A stretch of 64,000 nucleotides of DNA from Streptomyces sp. VRA16 Mangrove soil (lineage in GTDB: Bacteria; Actinomycetota; Actinomycetes; Streptomycetales; Streptomycetaceae), in NCBI RefSeq assembly GCF_017377775.1, contig NZ_JAFVLN010000002.1, positions 496,001 to 560,000 on the forward strand, written 5' to 3'. The number at the start of each line of letters is the position of its first letter. Position 1 is the first letter of the stretch. Positions 41,829 to 50,071 of the stretch are shown piece after piece. Position numbers and translations under genes: made by a program. The notes beneath the pieces are model-generated. The model did not search any database. It saw only the letters and a program-made list of their open reading frames with translations, and was not told the DNA's origin.

Positions 41829-44639
41829 ATGGTCCCGAATCCGCCACACGGCACACCTCCCACGCATGTGCGTGGTCGCAGCGATGAACTCCGCGCTCTG
41901 GACAAGGCCCTCGCGGGCAGCCTGGAGGGCGCCGGCCGCGCGGTCGTCGTCCGGGGACGCGCGGGGACCGGCAAGTCCACCCTGCTGCGCCGGACGGCCG
42001 ACCGAGCGGCTGCTTCCGGCTGGCGGGTCCTGCGCCTGTCCGGCGCCGACGACGGCCACGCGTCCGCCTCACCCGCCCTCGCCGCACTCGCCCGCCCGGT
42101 TCTCGACCAGCACGACTGTCTGCCCGGCGCGCTCCGTGCCGTGCTGCGGTGGTCCGTCGCCGACGGCGCCTGTCCGCAGAATGGGCTGCTCACCTACGCG
42201 GCGCTTCGGCAGGGCCTGGTGTCCCTCGCCCGGCAGCGTCCGCTGCTGGTGACGGCGGACGACTGCCGATGGATGGACCAGTCCGCCCTTGGGGCGCTCA
42301 CCTACCTCTCCAACCGGCTGGCGGGCACCCGGATGGCACTGGTCTGCGCGGCGGACGCCGACGCTCCCGGCACGGGACATGAGCCGGGGCCCTTCACGGA
42401 CTGGGAGGCGACCCGCGTCCGACTCGCCGGGCTGGACGAGGACTCCGCGCGCCTCCTGCTCACCGACCACCACCCTCGGCTGACGCCCTCGGTACGGGCG
42501 GCCGTGCTGCACACCGCGGAGGGCAACCCCCGCGCCCTCATCGATCTGCCGAAGGCGTTGACCCCGGATCAGCGGGAGGGCCGGGCGGCGCTGCCCGACC
42601 CGCTGCCCGCGGGCCCCGCGCTGACCGCGGATCTGGGTCCGCGCTTTCGTGAACTGCCCGATGACACGCGGGCGTTGCTCGCCGCCCTCGCCACCGGCAA
42701 CGACGCCTCGACGGCGGCCGGCGTCGCGTGGCTGGCGGAGCACGTCGAGGAGTACCCCGAGGCCCTCGGCCCCGCCGAGGCGGCCGGGCTCGTCACCGGC
42801 GACCACCGCCCGCGCTTCACCTCGCGTGTCCACCGCTGTCTGGCGTACTCCACGGCGTCCGCGTCCGCCCGGTCACGGGCGCAGGACCTCTGGATGGCCT
42901 ACGAGGACGCCCGGTCCAGCGGAGCCGCGGGGGCACTTGAGGAGGCGTTCGCCGACGGCGACCGGCTCGACCGGCTGGACGCGCTGGCCCGGACGGCTCT
43001 GGCGAAGGGCGCCTGGATCTCCGCGGTACGGTCGCTGCGGCAGGCGGCGGATCTCTGCACACGGCCCGGTGAGCGGGCGCGCCGGCTCGCGGCCGCCGCC
43101 GCCACGGCGGCGCGTTGCGGACAGCCGGGCCTGGCGCTTGCCCTGGTCGGGGACGTGGACACCGACGGCGACGCCACACTCGCGCGCACCGTCGCGCTGG
43201 TGCGGGCCTGCGCCGGTTTCGACAGCGGTGCCGACCGCCCCCTCCTCACCGGCGGCGGCAGCTCGCCGCTGGCCGACGCCCTGGTGAGCGGCCCCGTACT
43301 CGGGGTCGACGGGCGCGACTGGGCGGTCTTCCGCCTGGCGACGGTCAGCATGCTGACCCGTCGTCCCGAGCCCGTTCGCGCGGCGTGGCGCTGGCTGGAG
43401 GACCGGGGCGCGACCGGCGGGGCGCTGGGTCTCGCCGTCAGTGCCCACCTCGACCCGATGGGCCGGCTGGCCTCGATCCGGCGGGGGCTGCGGGGCGTGT
43501 CCGAGACGATGGCCCGGGAACCGGACTCCTTCGGTCTTCAGGAACTCGTCTGGCTCGCCGAGGCCGCGAGCCGGATCGAGGACGGGGCGCTGGCCGTCCA
43601 GCTCGCCAGCGCCGCGCTGCGGCGCGCGGACGAGAACGGGCGGGCCGAACTCCACCACTGCCGGGCCCTGCGGGCGGAACATCTGATGGCGGTGGGCCTG
43701 TGGGCGGAACTCGCCGACACGGTGCCGGGGTGGATCCAGGAGGCGGACGACGAGGGCCTGACGCGGCACGGCATCGCCCTGCGGTCGCACCTGCTGCTCA
43801 TCAGCGTGTTCCAGGGCAAGCGGGCCGAGGCCGAGGCACTGATGGACGTCATCGGCCGTTGGGCACGCGCGCAGGGCTCGGTGCACCACCAGGAGGTGGT
43901 CGAGTACGCCGCCTTCCTGCTGGCCAGGGGCGAAGGCCGGGCCGCCGGCGGGGCGGAGGCGCTGCCGCTGCTGTCCGCCGCCGGCCCGGCCCGCAGCGGT
44001 GTCGCGCGGCGCGCGTACGTGGAGGTGCTGCGGGCCGCGCTGGACCGAGGGGACCTGCGAGCGGCCCACGCGTGGGTCGCGGAGGCCGAACGCGTCGATG
44101 TCGGTTCCCTCTCCCCCGGTGCGATGCTGCTCGTACGGCACGGCCGGGCCGTTCTCGCGGCCCACCAGGACGCCGACGACGCCCCCGAACTGTTCCGTGC
44201 GGCCCACGAGTCGGCCATGGCGTCCCCCCGGCTTCTCGACCGCGCCGGTTTCGCGCTGGACTACGGCTCGTGGTTGCGGCGGCGCCGCGAGACGGCGGCG
44301 GCGCGCAGCCAATTGCGTTACGCCTACGACGAGTTCGCCCGTCTCCAGGCCGTGCCGTGGTGGCACCGGGCCCGCCTGGAGCTGCGCGCCATCGGCGAGA
44401 GCGTGCGCACACAGCCCGAGGCCGCCACGGCGCCCGAGGCGTTCTCGCTGTCCGCTCATGAGTGGCGCGTGGCCCGGTTCGCGGCCGACGGCCTGTCCAA
44501 CCGGGAGATCGCGGAGCAGCTGCGGATCTCCCCTCGTACGGTCGCCTCTCACCTGTACAAGATGTTCCCGCGCCTGGGCATCAGCTCGCGCCGTGAACTG
44601 GGGCCGGCTCTGCGGGAAGCGGGCCGGGCGCATCGATGA
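41829..44639 (+). CDS. LAL-type LuxR regulator 2
   Basis: A 936-residue large ATP-binding LuxR-family regulator. HVRGRSDELRALDKALAG opens the AAA-like domain. Walker A is intact (VVRGRAGTGKSTLLRR), Walker B-like is PLLVTADDCRWMD, and a long helical repeat region follows. The C-terminal HTH includes LSAHEWRVARFAADGLSNRE and SPRTVASHLYKMF. The ATG at 41829 has GGAGG 6 nt upstream, and the frame upstream of it is not family-like. It lies between marR and a universal stress gene. Ligand unknown; LAL proteins often activate catabolic or antibiotic clusters. Confidence 0.92.
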   Translation: MVPNPPHGTPPTHVRGRSDELRALDKALAGSLEGAGRAVVVRGRAGTGKSTLLRRTADRAAASGWRVLRLSGADDGHASASPALAALARPVLDQHDCLPGALRAVLRWSVADGACPQNGLLTYAALRQGLVSLARQRPLLVTADDCRWMDQSALGALTYLSNRLAGTRMALVCAADADAPGTGHEPGPFTDWEATRVRLAGLDEDSARLLLTDHHPRLTPSVRAAVLHTAEGNPRALIDLPKALTPDQREGRAALPDPLPAGPALTADLGPRFRELPDDTRALLAALATGNDASTAAGVAWLAEHVEEYPEALGPAEAAGLVTGDHRPRFTSRVHRCLAYSTASASARSRAQDLWMAYEDARSSGAAGALEEAFADGDRLDRLDALARTALAKGAWISAVRSLRQAADLCTRPGERARRLAAAAATAARCGQPGLALALVGDVDTDGDATLARTVALVRACAGFDSGADRPLLTGGGSSPLADALVSGPVLGVDGRDWAVFRLATVSMLTRRPEPVRAAWRWLEDRGATGGALGLAVSAHLDPMGRLASIRRGLRGVSETMAREPDSFGLQELVWLAEAASRIEDGALAVQLASAALRRADENGRAELHHCRALRAEHLMAVGLWAELADTVPGWIQEADDEGLTRHGIALRSHLLLISVFQGKRAEAEALMDVIGRWARAQGSVHHQEVVEYAAFLLARGEGRAAGGAEALPLLSAAGPARSGVARRAYVEVLRAALDRGDLRAAHAWVAEAERVDVGSLSPGAMLLVRHGRAVLAAHQDADDAPELFRAAHESAMASPRLLDRAGFALDYGSWLRRRRETAAARSQLRYAYDEFARLQAVPWWHRARLELRAIGESVRTQPEAATAPEAFSLSAHEWRVARFAADGLSNREIAEQLRISPRTVASHLYKMFPRLGISSRRELGPALREAGRAHR

Positions 44640-44758
44640 CACACGTAGGTGTGAGACTCACATGTGTGTCCTTCTCGGATCGGCTTCCGGTGCCCGTGTG
44701 ACGGCCGAGCCGCCCGGAGAAACCAAAACCACCAGAGAACCAGAGAAGGAGGACCGAC
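44640..44758 (+). promoter_or_regulatory. Leader of the universal stress gene with GACACAC dyad
   Basis: GACACAC near 44637 faces GTGTGTC near 44664, and GTGTGAG-act-CACA lies inside. The dyad sits at the end of the LAL gene and could serve as operator or terminator. AAGGAGG precedes the GTG of the next gene. Confidence 0.35.
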
Positions 44759-45196
44759 GTGTTCCAGCGCATCCTGGTTGCCGTCGAGCCCGGTAAGGCT
44801 CACGATCCCGCCGTACGGCTGACCGGGGAGCTGGCCCGGATGACCGGTGCTCACGTACGGGTGCTGCACGTCGCCACCACCATGATCGCCGCAGACACCG
44901 CGGTACGGCTGGAGGACGACGACACCGCGCAGAACGTCGTGGACGACGCCATCGCGGTCCTGCTTGGCATGGGGGTCGATGCCCAGGGCGAGTTGAGGCG
45001 CGGCCTGAGCCAACAGGTGGCACAGGAGATCTCCGCGGCCACCGAGGACTTCGGGGCGGATCTGCTGGTGGTCAGCCCGCACCACCGTGGTTCTCTGGCC
45101 GCCCTGCTCAACCCTCGGGTCAGCGACGCGGTCGCTCACAACAGCCGCATCGCCGTGCTCCTTGCTCCGACGGACGGCATGCAGTCGCAGGACTGA
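44759..45196 (+). CDS. Universal stress protein (UspA family)
   Basis: A 145-residue single-domain Usp. The first strand FQRILVAVEPGKAHDPAVRL carries the usual Asp-like position, and the C-terminal part has LLVVSPHHRGSLAALLNPRV with HNSRIAVLL, close to the ATP-binding GxxGx9GS pattern though not exact (HHRGSLAALL). The GTG start has AAGGAGG 6 nt upstream. It is followed by a strong terminator. Its place in the cluster suggests a stress-related output. Confidence 0.88.
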   Translation: MFQRILVAVEPGKAHDPAVRLTGELARMTGAHVRVLHVATTMIAADTAVRLEDDDTAQNVVDDAIAVLLGMGVDAQGELRRGLSQQVAQEISAATEDFGADLLVVSPHHRGSLAALLNPRVSDAVAHNSRIAVLLAPTDGMQSQD

Positions 45197-45216
45197 CCCC
45201 GCGACGAGAAGCGTCA

Positions 45217-45251
45217 AAGACCCCCCGGTCCCTGTCGGTCCGGGGGGTCTT
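45217..45251 (+). terminator. Strong terminator after universal stress gene
   Basis: AAGACCCCCCGG (45217-45228) pairs perfectly with CCGGGGGGTCTT (45240-45251) around an 11-nt loop. It begins 20 bp after the universal stress stop codon. Confidence 0.8.
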
Positions 45252-45269
45252 CGGTACGCGCCCACGACT

Positions 45270-45524
45270 GTGCAGCGCCTGTTCCTCTGGAAAGAGCCCG
45301 TCGAGGTCGACTGCAGCTTCCGCTACAGCGTTGACGATCCGTACGCCATCAGCATCGAACTGCGCCTCTGCTGCACACTCGACCGACCCGACGGCCGCGC
45401 GACCTTCCAGGCAGATCTGCATGAGGTACGGGGCTGGCTGTGTTCCACGTACGAGTTGGTTCCCGCGGGCAGCGAGAGCGAGCTGATCGACTGGCACGCC
45501 TGGCAGGCGCGCCTGCTGGGGTGA
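45270..45524 (+). CDS. Shortened SsgA-family protein, probably non-functional
   Basis: An 84-residue protein from a GTG at 45270. The start (SFRYSVDDPYAISIELRL) matches the first strand region of SsgA-like proteins and the end (RATFQADLHEVRGWL, STYELVPAGSESELIDW) matches the last part, but about 45 residues in between, including the VTWxxARDLL block, are missing without a frameshift. It therefore looks like an in-frame internal deletion of a copy related to 30522-30980, whose C-terminal part it closely resembles. No good ribosome binding site precedes it, and the terminator hairpin lies 19 bp upstream. Confidence 0.55.
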   Translation: MQRLFLWKEPVEVDCSFRYSVDDPYAISIELRLCCTLDRPDGRATFQADLHEVRGWLCSTYELVPAGSESELIDWHAWQARLLG

Positions 45525-45606
45525 CGTCACCTCGCGGCCCCGGCCGAGATGAACAGGGCTTACGCAGACGGGCGGTTGGCACGGGGTGCTGAGGCCCGGC
45601 ATAAAA

Positions 45607-45637
45607 GTTGACGTATCACATACCTTGCTTCTAGGCT
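45607..45637 (+). promoter_or_regulatory. Promoter and operator copy 6, SnoaL-like gene
   Basis: TTGACG (45608-45613) and TAGGCT (45632-45637) are 18 bp apart. Operator GTTGACGTATCAC (45607-45619) contains the -35 box, as in copies 2-4. The spacer ends in TTGCTTC in both this promoter and copy 3. Confidence 0.7.
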
Positions 45638-45703
45638 CGTCACGACGGGCCGTCACACATGGCGCCGTTCCGGGTATTCGCACGCCAAGAGACGAGGGTT
45701 CAC

Positions 45704-46150
45704 ATGTCCGACAACGCCAACGAGCAGTTCATCCGGAGCGCCTACCAGGTGGCCGAGGTCCAGGACCTCCCCGGCTGGATCGACTGTTTCACCGAGGAGG
45801 GCACGTTCACGGACATGTCCATAGGCGTCACCTACCGCGGCAAGGACGTCGCCCAGCCCGTGGCGGCCTACGCGAAGGCCTTCCCCGACATGCACCGGGA
45901 GCTGTACGACGTCTACGTCCAGGGCGACATCGTCATCGTGGAGCTGTCCCTGAACGGCACCCACAACGGCCCGCTGGAGACGGCGACGGGCACCATCGCG
46001 CCCACCGGGAAGACGGTCAAGGTCCCCTGTTGCGACGTGTTCCGGGTCCGCGACGGCAAGATCGAGTCCTTCAACTGCTACCCGTCCGGCACCGTGATGT
46101 TCGCTCAGCTCGGCATCCTCAACAACCTGGACGCCGCCACCGGCAAGTAG
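45704..46150 (+). CDS. SnoaL-like / NTF2-fold protein
   Basis: A 148-residue NTF2-fold protein. The N-terminal helix FIRSAYQVAEVQDLPGWIDC and strands with GTFTDMSIGVTYRGKD and VFRVRDGKIESFNCY are typical of the SnoaL_2/ester cyclase-like group. Members can be isomerases, cyclases, epoxide hydrolases (limonene type) or ligand binders, so it fits the epoxide theme, but catalysis is unproven. The ATG at 45704 is chosen because GAGGG lies 5 nt upstream. It is under operator copy 6. Confidence 0.85.
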   Translation: MSDNANEQFIRSAYQVAEVQDLPGWIDCFTEEGTFTDMSIGVTYRGKDVAQPVAAYAKAFPDMHRELYDVYVQGDIVIVELSLNGTHNGPLETATGTIAPTGKTVKVPCCDVFRVRDGKIESFNCYPSGTVMFAQLGILNNLDAATGK

Positions 46151-46215
46151 CGGTCCCAGCCCGCCGCCGCCCCCTGGAACCTTGACCCGAAACCTGCCAT
46201 CACCCTCCCCATTTA

Positions 46216-46245
46216 GTTGACTCGTCACCCATTTGATGTGAGGGT
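46216..46245 (+). promoter_or_regulatory. Promoter and operator copy 7, LLM gene
   Basis: TTGACT (46217-46222) and a weak -10 GAGGGT (46240-46245) are 17 bp apart. Operator GTTGACTCGTCAC (46216-46228), core TGACTCGTCA, embeds the -35 box. TTTAGTTGAC is preceded by AT-rich DNA as in the other copies. Confidence 0.65.
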
Positions 46246-46344
46246 GATGCGCGCCGAAGGGAACGGACGGCAGGTCGGCGGAGCGGGGCGGCGGCGCCCA
46301 CCGAATCCCAGCCCCATCCCGCGCAACGGCAGAGGAACATGACC

Positions 46345-47205
46345 ATGAACATCGGCCGAGTAGGTATCTGGAGCCCCGAGTTGCGGCTGCACCCCGACCC
46401 CGTGGAGATCCACGAGGCGGCCGCCGAACTCGACCAGCAGGGCTGGGGGGCACTGTGGATCCCCGGGCTCGGCGGCGGTGACATCCTCGGTGACGCGGAG
46501 CGGCTGCTGCGCGCTACGGAGAACGCCGCAGTCGTCACCGGCGTCCTCAGCATCTGGCGCCACCCGGCCGACGACATGGCCGCGGGTCACGCCCGGCTGC
46601 GCCGGGACCACGGCCACCGCCTGCTCCTCGGCCTGGGGGTCAGCGACTCCGCCGCCGCGCGGCAGGCCGGCGGCGTCTACCGTCCGCTGGCCGCCCTCAA
46701 CACCTATCTGGACCGGCTCGACCAGGCACCCGAACCGGTACCGGCCGACGAGCGCCTGATCGCCGCCATGGGCCCGAAACTGACCGAACTCGCCGGCCGG
46801 CGCAGCGCCGGCACACACCCCTTCCTCGTCACGCCGGAGTTCACCGCCACTGCGCGACAGACGCTGGGCCGCGGCCCGCTGCTCGCCCCGTACCAGGCCG
46901 TCGTCGTCGAGAGCGATCCGGCGCGCGCCCGGGACACCGCCCGTGGTTTCCTCGCACCCTTCATCGCGATGGGCCACTACGCCAACAGCCTGAAGCGTCA
47001 GGGCTTCACCGAGGACGACCTCGCCCACGGAGGAAGCGACCGCCTCATCGACGCCGTGGTCGCCTGGGGCGATCCGGACGCCATCGGCACGCGTGTCCGG
47101 GCCCACTTCGACGCCGGGGCCACACACGTCGCCCTGCACGCCATCAGCGCCGACCGCGGACTGCCGCTGGCCGAGTGGCGGGCACTCGCCCCGCTGGTCC
47201 GCTGA
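46345..47205 (+). CDS. LLM-class F420-dependent oxidoreductase, TIGR03620-like
   Basis: A 286-residue luciferase-like TIM-barrel protein. The N-terminus MNIGRVGIWSPELR and segments LGVSDSAAARQAGGVYRPL and LIAAMGPKLTELAGRRSAG match the TIGR03620 group of F420-dependent enzymes. The ATG at 46345 gives 8-nt spacing to GAGGA, better than the ATG at 46339. It lies under operator copy 7 and 70 bp before the second marR gene. F420 enzymes reduce or oxidise recalcitrant and electrophilic compounds; the substrate is unknown. Confidence 0.87.
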   Translation: MNIGRVGIWSPELRLHPDPVEIHEAAAELDQQGWGALWIPGLGGGDILGDAERLLRATENAAVVTGVLSIWRHPADDMAAGHARLRRDHGHRLLLGLGVSDSAAARQAGGVYRPLAALNTYLDRLDQAPEPVPADERLIAAMGPKLTELAGRRSAGTHPFLVTPEFTATARQTLGRGPLLAPYQAVVVESDPARARDTARGFLAPFIAMGHYANSLKRQGFTEDDLAHGGSDRLIDAVVAWGDPDAIGTRVRAHFDAGATHVALHAISADRGLPLAEWRALAPLVR

Positions 47206-47275
47206 CGGGCTGAGCCCGGCGCCGGGGCGGCGCGAGGCGATGGTGGAAGCATCATCTTTCTCATACAGTGGACAG

Positions 47276-47734
47276 ATGAATGATTCACCCCCCTGGCTCA
47301 GCCCGGTCGAGGAGCGGGCGTGGCGTGGCATGCTGCGGATGCACGACCTGTTGGTGAACCAGGCCGGCCGGACCCTGCAGAGCGAGTTCGGGCTGTCCGC
47401 GACCGACTACTCCGTGCTGGCCGAGCTGACCCGCACCCCCAAGGGCCGGCTGCGCATCCTCGAACTCGCCAAGGTGCTCGGCTGGGAGAAGAGCAGGGTG
47501 TCTCATCACATCGCGCGCATGGCCAAGCGCGGCCTCACCGACCGCGAGGAATGCGCCGATGACGGACGCGGGGCGTACGTCATCGTCACCCCGGCCGGCC
47601 GCGAAGCCATCACGAACGCCGCGCCCCGGCACGTCGAGGACGTCCGGCGCCTCTTCCTCGACCACCTCTCCCCCGGCCAGATCACCCTCCTCGCCGAGAT
47701 CACCGACACCGTCATCGGCAAGATCGACATCTGA
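47276..47734 (+). CDS. MarR-family regulator 2
   Basis: A 152-residue paralogue of the MarR protein at 41091-41567. LVNQAGRTLQSEFGLSATDY and the recognition block VLGWEKSRVSHHIARMAKRG are nearly the same, so the two may bind similar DNA. The ATG at 47276 has no ribosome binding site, but TACAGT ends 6 nt upstream, suggesting a leaderless transcript. No TGAC-NN-GTCA site lies before it. It could cross-talk with MarR 1 at the seven sites. Confidence 0.92.
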   Translation: MNDSPPWLSPVEERAWRGMLRMHDLLVNQAGRTLQSEFGLSATDYSVLAELTRTPKGRLRILELAKVLGWEKSRVSHHIARMAKRGLTDREECADDGRGAYVIVTPAGREAITNAAPRHVEDVRRLFLDHLSPGQITLLAEITDTVIGKIDI

Positions 47735-47887
47735 TCGGTGACCGCACGGCGCGACGGCGTACTTCTCGCCGGGACGTCCCCGGCCTGCGCCGTACTGTCA
47801 CCGGACGGGGCCGGTCACGCCGCTCCGCCGGGACCGTCCGGCAGCGGTTTCCGAGGACGTCGGTCCGTCGGCGCAGCGGGCCTCGTC

Positions 47888-48679
47888 TCAGCGCATCCGG
47901 CCGGGTGAGGCCGTCTTCTTCCGGCCTCCTCCGCGTGGCGGGACCGGCGCGCCGATGAGGTGGGCCTGCTCGTCCCGTGGCTGCGGAGGCAGCCGCCACA
48001 CGTCGGGGCGCGCGACGGCGAGCCCGCGCGCTGCCGTCCGGCAGGCGGTGACGAAACCGGTCACCGCGCGGGAGTCGTCGTCACCACGGTGGACGATCCT
48101 CAGCAGGCGGTAGAACCCGCTCGGCCGCCCCCAGGGCCGCCCCGGGTGAGGGAGCGCGTCGGTGTCCTCTTCGACCAGCACCTCGGACACGCACGCGCAC
48201 CGGTCCGGGGCCGGCTCGGCCGTGGTGAGGACGACGTCGGCGCCACCGTCGGCGAGGACAGCCGACTCCTCCCGGCCACCGAGGTCGATCACCGACAGAC
48301 GGACGTTCTCGTGGCCCGCCCGGAAGCAGCGCACTGCCTCGTCCATCAGACCACCGGGCGCGACGGGCAGGGAGACGGCGACGGTCAGCGTCGTTCCGCC
48401 ACCGGCGGCGGAGCGCACGGCCCGCAGCAGGATTCGGTTCTGCTCCAGTACCCGTTCGGCATGCGGCACGAGCAGTGCGCCCGCCGGTGTGAGGCGCACT
48501 TTCTGTGCGGTCCGTTCGAGCACCGTGACATCGAGCAGGTACTCAAGACGCTGGAGCTGTCTGCCCAGTTCGGGCACGCCGATCCCCAGGCTGTTCGCCG
48601 CCTCTCCGAGGTCCTCGGTCCCTGCGACGACGAGGAAGGTGTGCAGCATCCCCGGTACGAGGGAGGGTTCGCAGCGCAT
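47888..48679 (-). CDS. LysR-family regulator, short
   Basis: A 263-residue LysR-like protein. The N-terminal HTH (MLHTFLVVAGTEDLGEAANS then PELGRQLQRLEYLLDVTVLE) is followed by an effector domain start (GGTTLTVAVSLPVAPGGLMD). It is shorter than the usual 300 residues: the second half of the effector domain looks compressed and ends in a Gly/Arg-rich tail. The start is uncertain; ATG 48679 fits the HTH, while a GTG at 48709 has GGAGG 11 nt upstream. It is divergent from the LLM gene at 48984, its likely target. Confidence 0.8.
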   Translation of the reverse strand: MRCEPSLVPGMLHTFLVVAGTEDLGEAANSLGIGVPELGRQLQRLEYLLDVTVLERTAQKVRLTPAGALLVPHAERVLEQNRILLRAVRSAAGGGTTLTVAVSLPVAPGGLMDEAVRCFRAGHENVRLSVIDLGGREESAVLADGGADVVLTTAEPAPDRCACVSEVLVEEDTDALPHPGRPWGRPSGFYRLLRIVHRGDDDSRAVTGFVTACRTAARGLAVARPDVWRLPPQPRDEQAHLIGAPVPPRGGGRKKTASPGRMR

Positions 48680-48983
48680 GGCCGCGCGGCCGTCTGCGGG
48701 CGTGTGCACGATGGAGACCGCCTCCGTGGTCCGGCCGTCGCACGGGACGGGCCTTGGCTGGTTCTGCTGACACGGCCGTCCGCGGGAGCGGTGCGTCGCG
48801 CGGACCGGCCGGCTCGACGTCGAGGGGACGTTCGGGACAACGGATCCAGCGTGGACGAGCGCGCACGCGCCGCGCATCCGTCGTCCGACTGACCGGCGCA
48901 AGGAGCCCGCGCACCGCCGTTCCGCCTCTCGCGGTCGGCTCCGCCCCATGGAATGAATCATGCCGCCGATTGTTGAAAGCGGT

Positions 48984-50006
48984 ATGAAAAAGATCGGGTT
49001 CCTGTCCTTCGGACACTGGACGCCGTCCCCGCACTCTCAGACACGCTCCGCGGCCGACTCCCTGCTCCAGGCGATCGACCTCGCCGTCGCAGCGGAAGAG
49101 CTGGGGGCCGACGGTGCCTACTTCCGGGTCCATCACTTCGCTCGGCAGCAGGCCTCGCCGTTCCCGCTGCTCGCCGCCATCGGTGCGCGCACCAGCCGGA
49201 TCGAGATCGGCACCGGGGTCATCGACATGCGCTACGAGAACCCGCTGTACATGGCCGAGGACGCGGGCGCGGCCGACCTGATCTCGGGCGGTCGACTCCA
49301 GCTCGGCCTCAGCCGGGGATCCCCGGAGCAGGTGATCGACGGCTGGAAGTACTTCGGCCACCGTCCGGCGCCGGGGCAGTCGGACGCCGACATGGCCCGC
49401 GCGCACACCGAGACACTGCTCGACGTGCTCAAGGGCGAAGGCATCGCGGAACCCAACCCCAACCCCATGTTCGCCAATCCGCCGGGCAAGCTCCGGATCG
49501 AGCCCCACTCCGCCGGACTGCGCGACCGGATCTGGTGGGGGTCCGGCTCGAACGCCACCGCCACCTGGGCCGCCGGGCTGGGCATGAACCTCCAGAGCTC
49601 GACGCTCAAGGACGACGAGAGCGGCGAACCGCTCCACGTCCAGCAGCGCAAGCAGATCGAGGCGTACCACGAGGCCTGGCGCGCCGCCGGCCACACCCGG
49701 CGTCCCCGCGTGTCCGTGAGCCGCAGCATCTTCGCGCTGACCGACGACCGCGACCGCGCCTACTTCGGCCAGAACCGCGATTCCGAGGACCAGATCGGCT
49801 ACATCGACGCCCATACGCGGAGCATCTTCGGCCGGTCCTACGCGGCCGAGCCCGATGTCCTCGTGAAACAGCTCGCCGGGGACGAGGCGGTCGCCGCAGC
49901 CGACACCCTGCTGCTGACCGTGCCCAACCAACTCGGGGTCGCCTACAACACCCACGTCATCGAGAGCATCCTCACGCACGTCGCACCTGAGCTCGGCTGG
50001 CGCTGA
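48984..50006 (+). CDS. LLM-class flavin-dependent oxidoreductase
   Basis: A 340-residue luciferase-like monooxygenase. The N-terminus MKKIGFLSFGHWTP, the segments EELGADGAYFRVHHFARQQ and LEIGTGVIDMRYENPLYMAE-like block, and LQLGLSRGSPEQVIDGW match FMN- or F420-using members. The ATG at 48984 has GAAAG just upstream; an in-frame ATG at 48960 is possible. It is divergent from the short LysR gene and convergent with LAL regulator 3. Substrate unknown. Confidence 0.88.
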   Translation: MKKIGFLSFGHWTPSPHSQTRSAADSLLQAIDLAVAAEELGADGAYFRVHHFARQQASPFPLLAAIGARTSRIEIGTGVIDMRYENPLYMAEDAGAADLISGGRLQLGLSRGSPEQVIDGWKYFGHRPAPGQSDADMARAHTETLLDVLKGEGIAEPNPNPMFANPPGKLRIEPHSAGLRDRIWWGSGSNATATWAAGLGMNLQSSTLKDDESGEPLHVQQRKQIEAYHEAWRAAGHTRRPRVSVSRSIFALTDDRDRAYFGQNRDSEDQIGYIDAHTRSIFGRSYAAEPDVLVKQLAGDEAVAAADTLLLTVPNQLGVAYNTHVIESILTHVAPELGWR

Positions 50007-50007
50007 C

Positions 50008-50049
50008 GACCGGCCCCGTCACACCGTCCGGCCGCTCTCCCGGCCGGTC
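50008..50049. terminator. Hairpin between convergent LLM and LAL3 genes
   Basis: GACCGGCC (50008-50015) pairs with GGCCGGTC (50042-50049), with room for inner pairing of GGCCG. It fills the 65-bp gap between two convergent genes. Confidence 0.45.
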
Positions 50050-50071
50050 CGGCTGCCTGCCCTGTGCCCGG

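Noticed and set aside
29435..50006. Antibiotic biosynthetic gene cluster
   Set aside because: No polyketide synthase, peptide synthetase, terpene cyclase or other scaffold-forming enzyme is present; only tailoring-like and regulatory genes occur.
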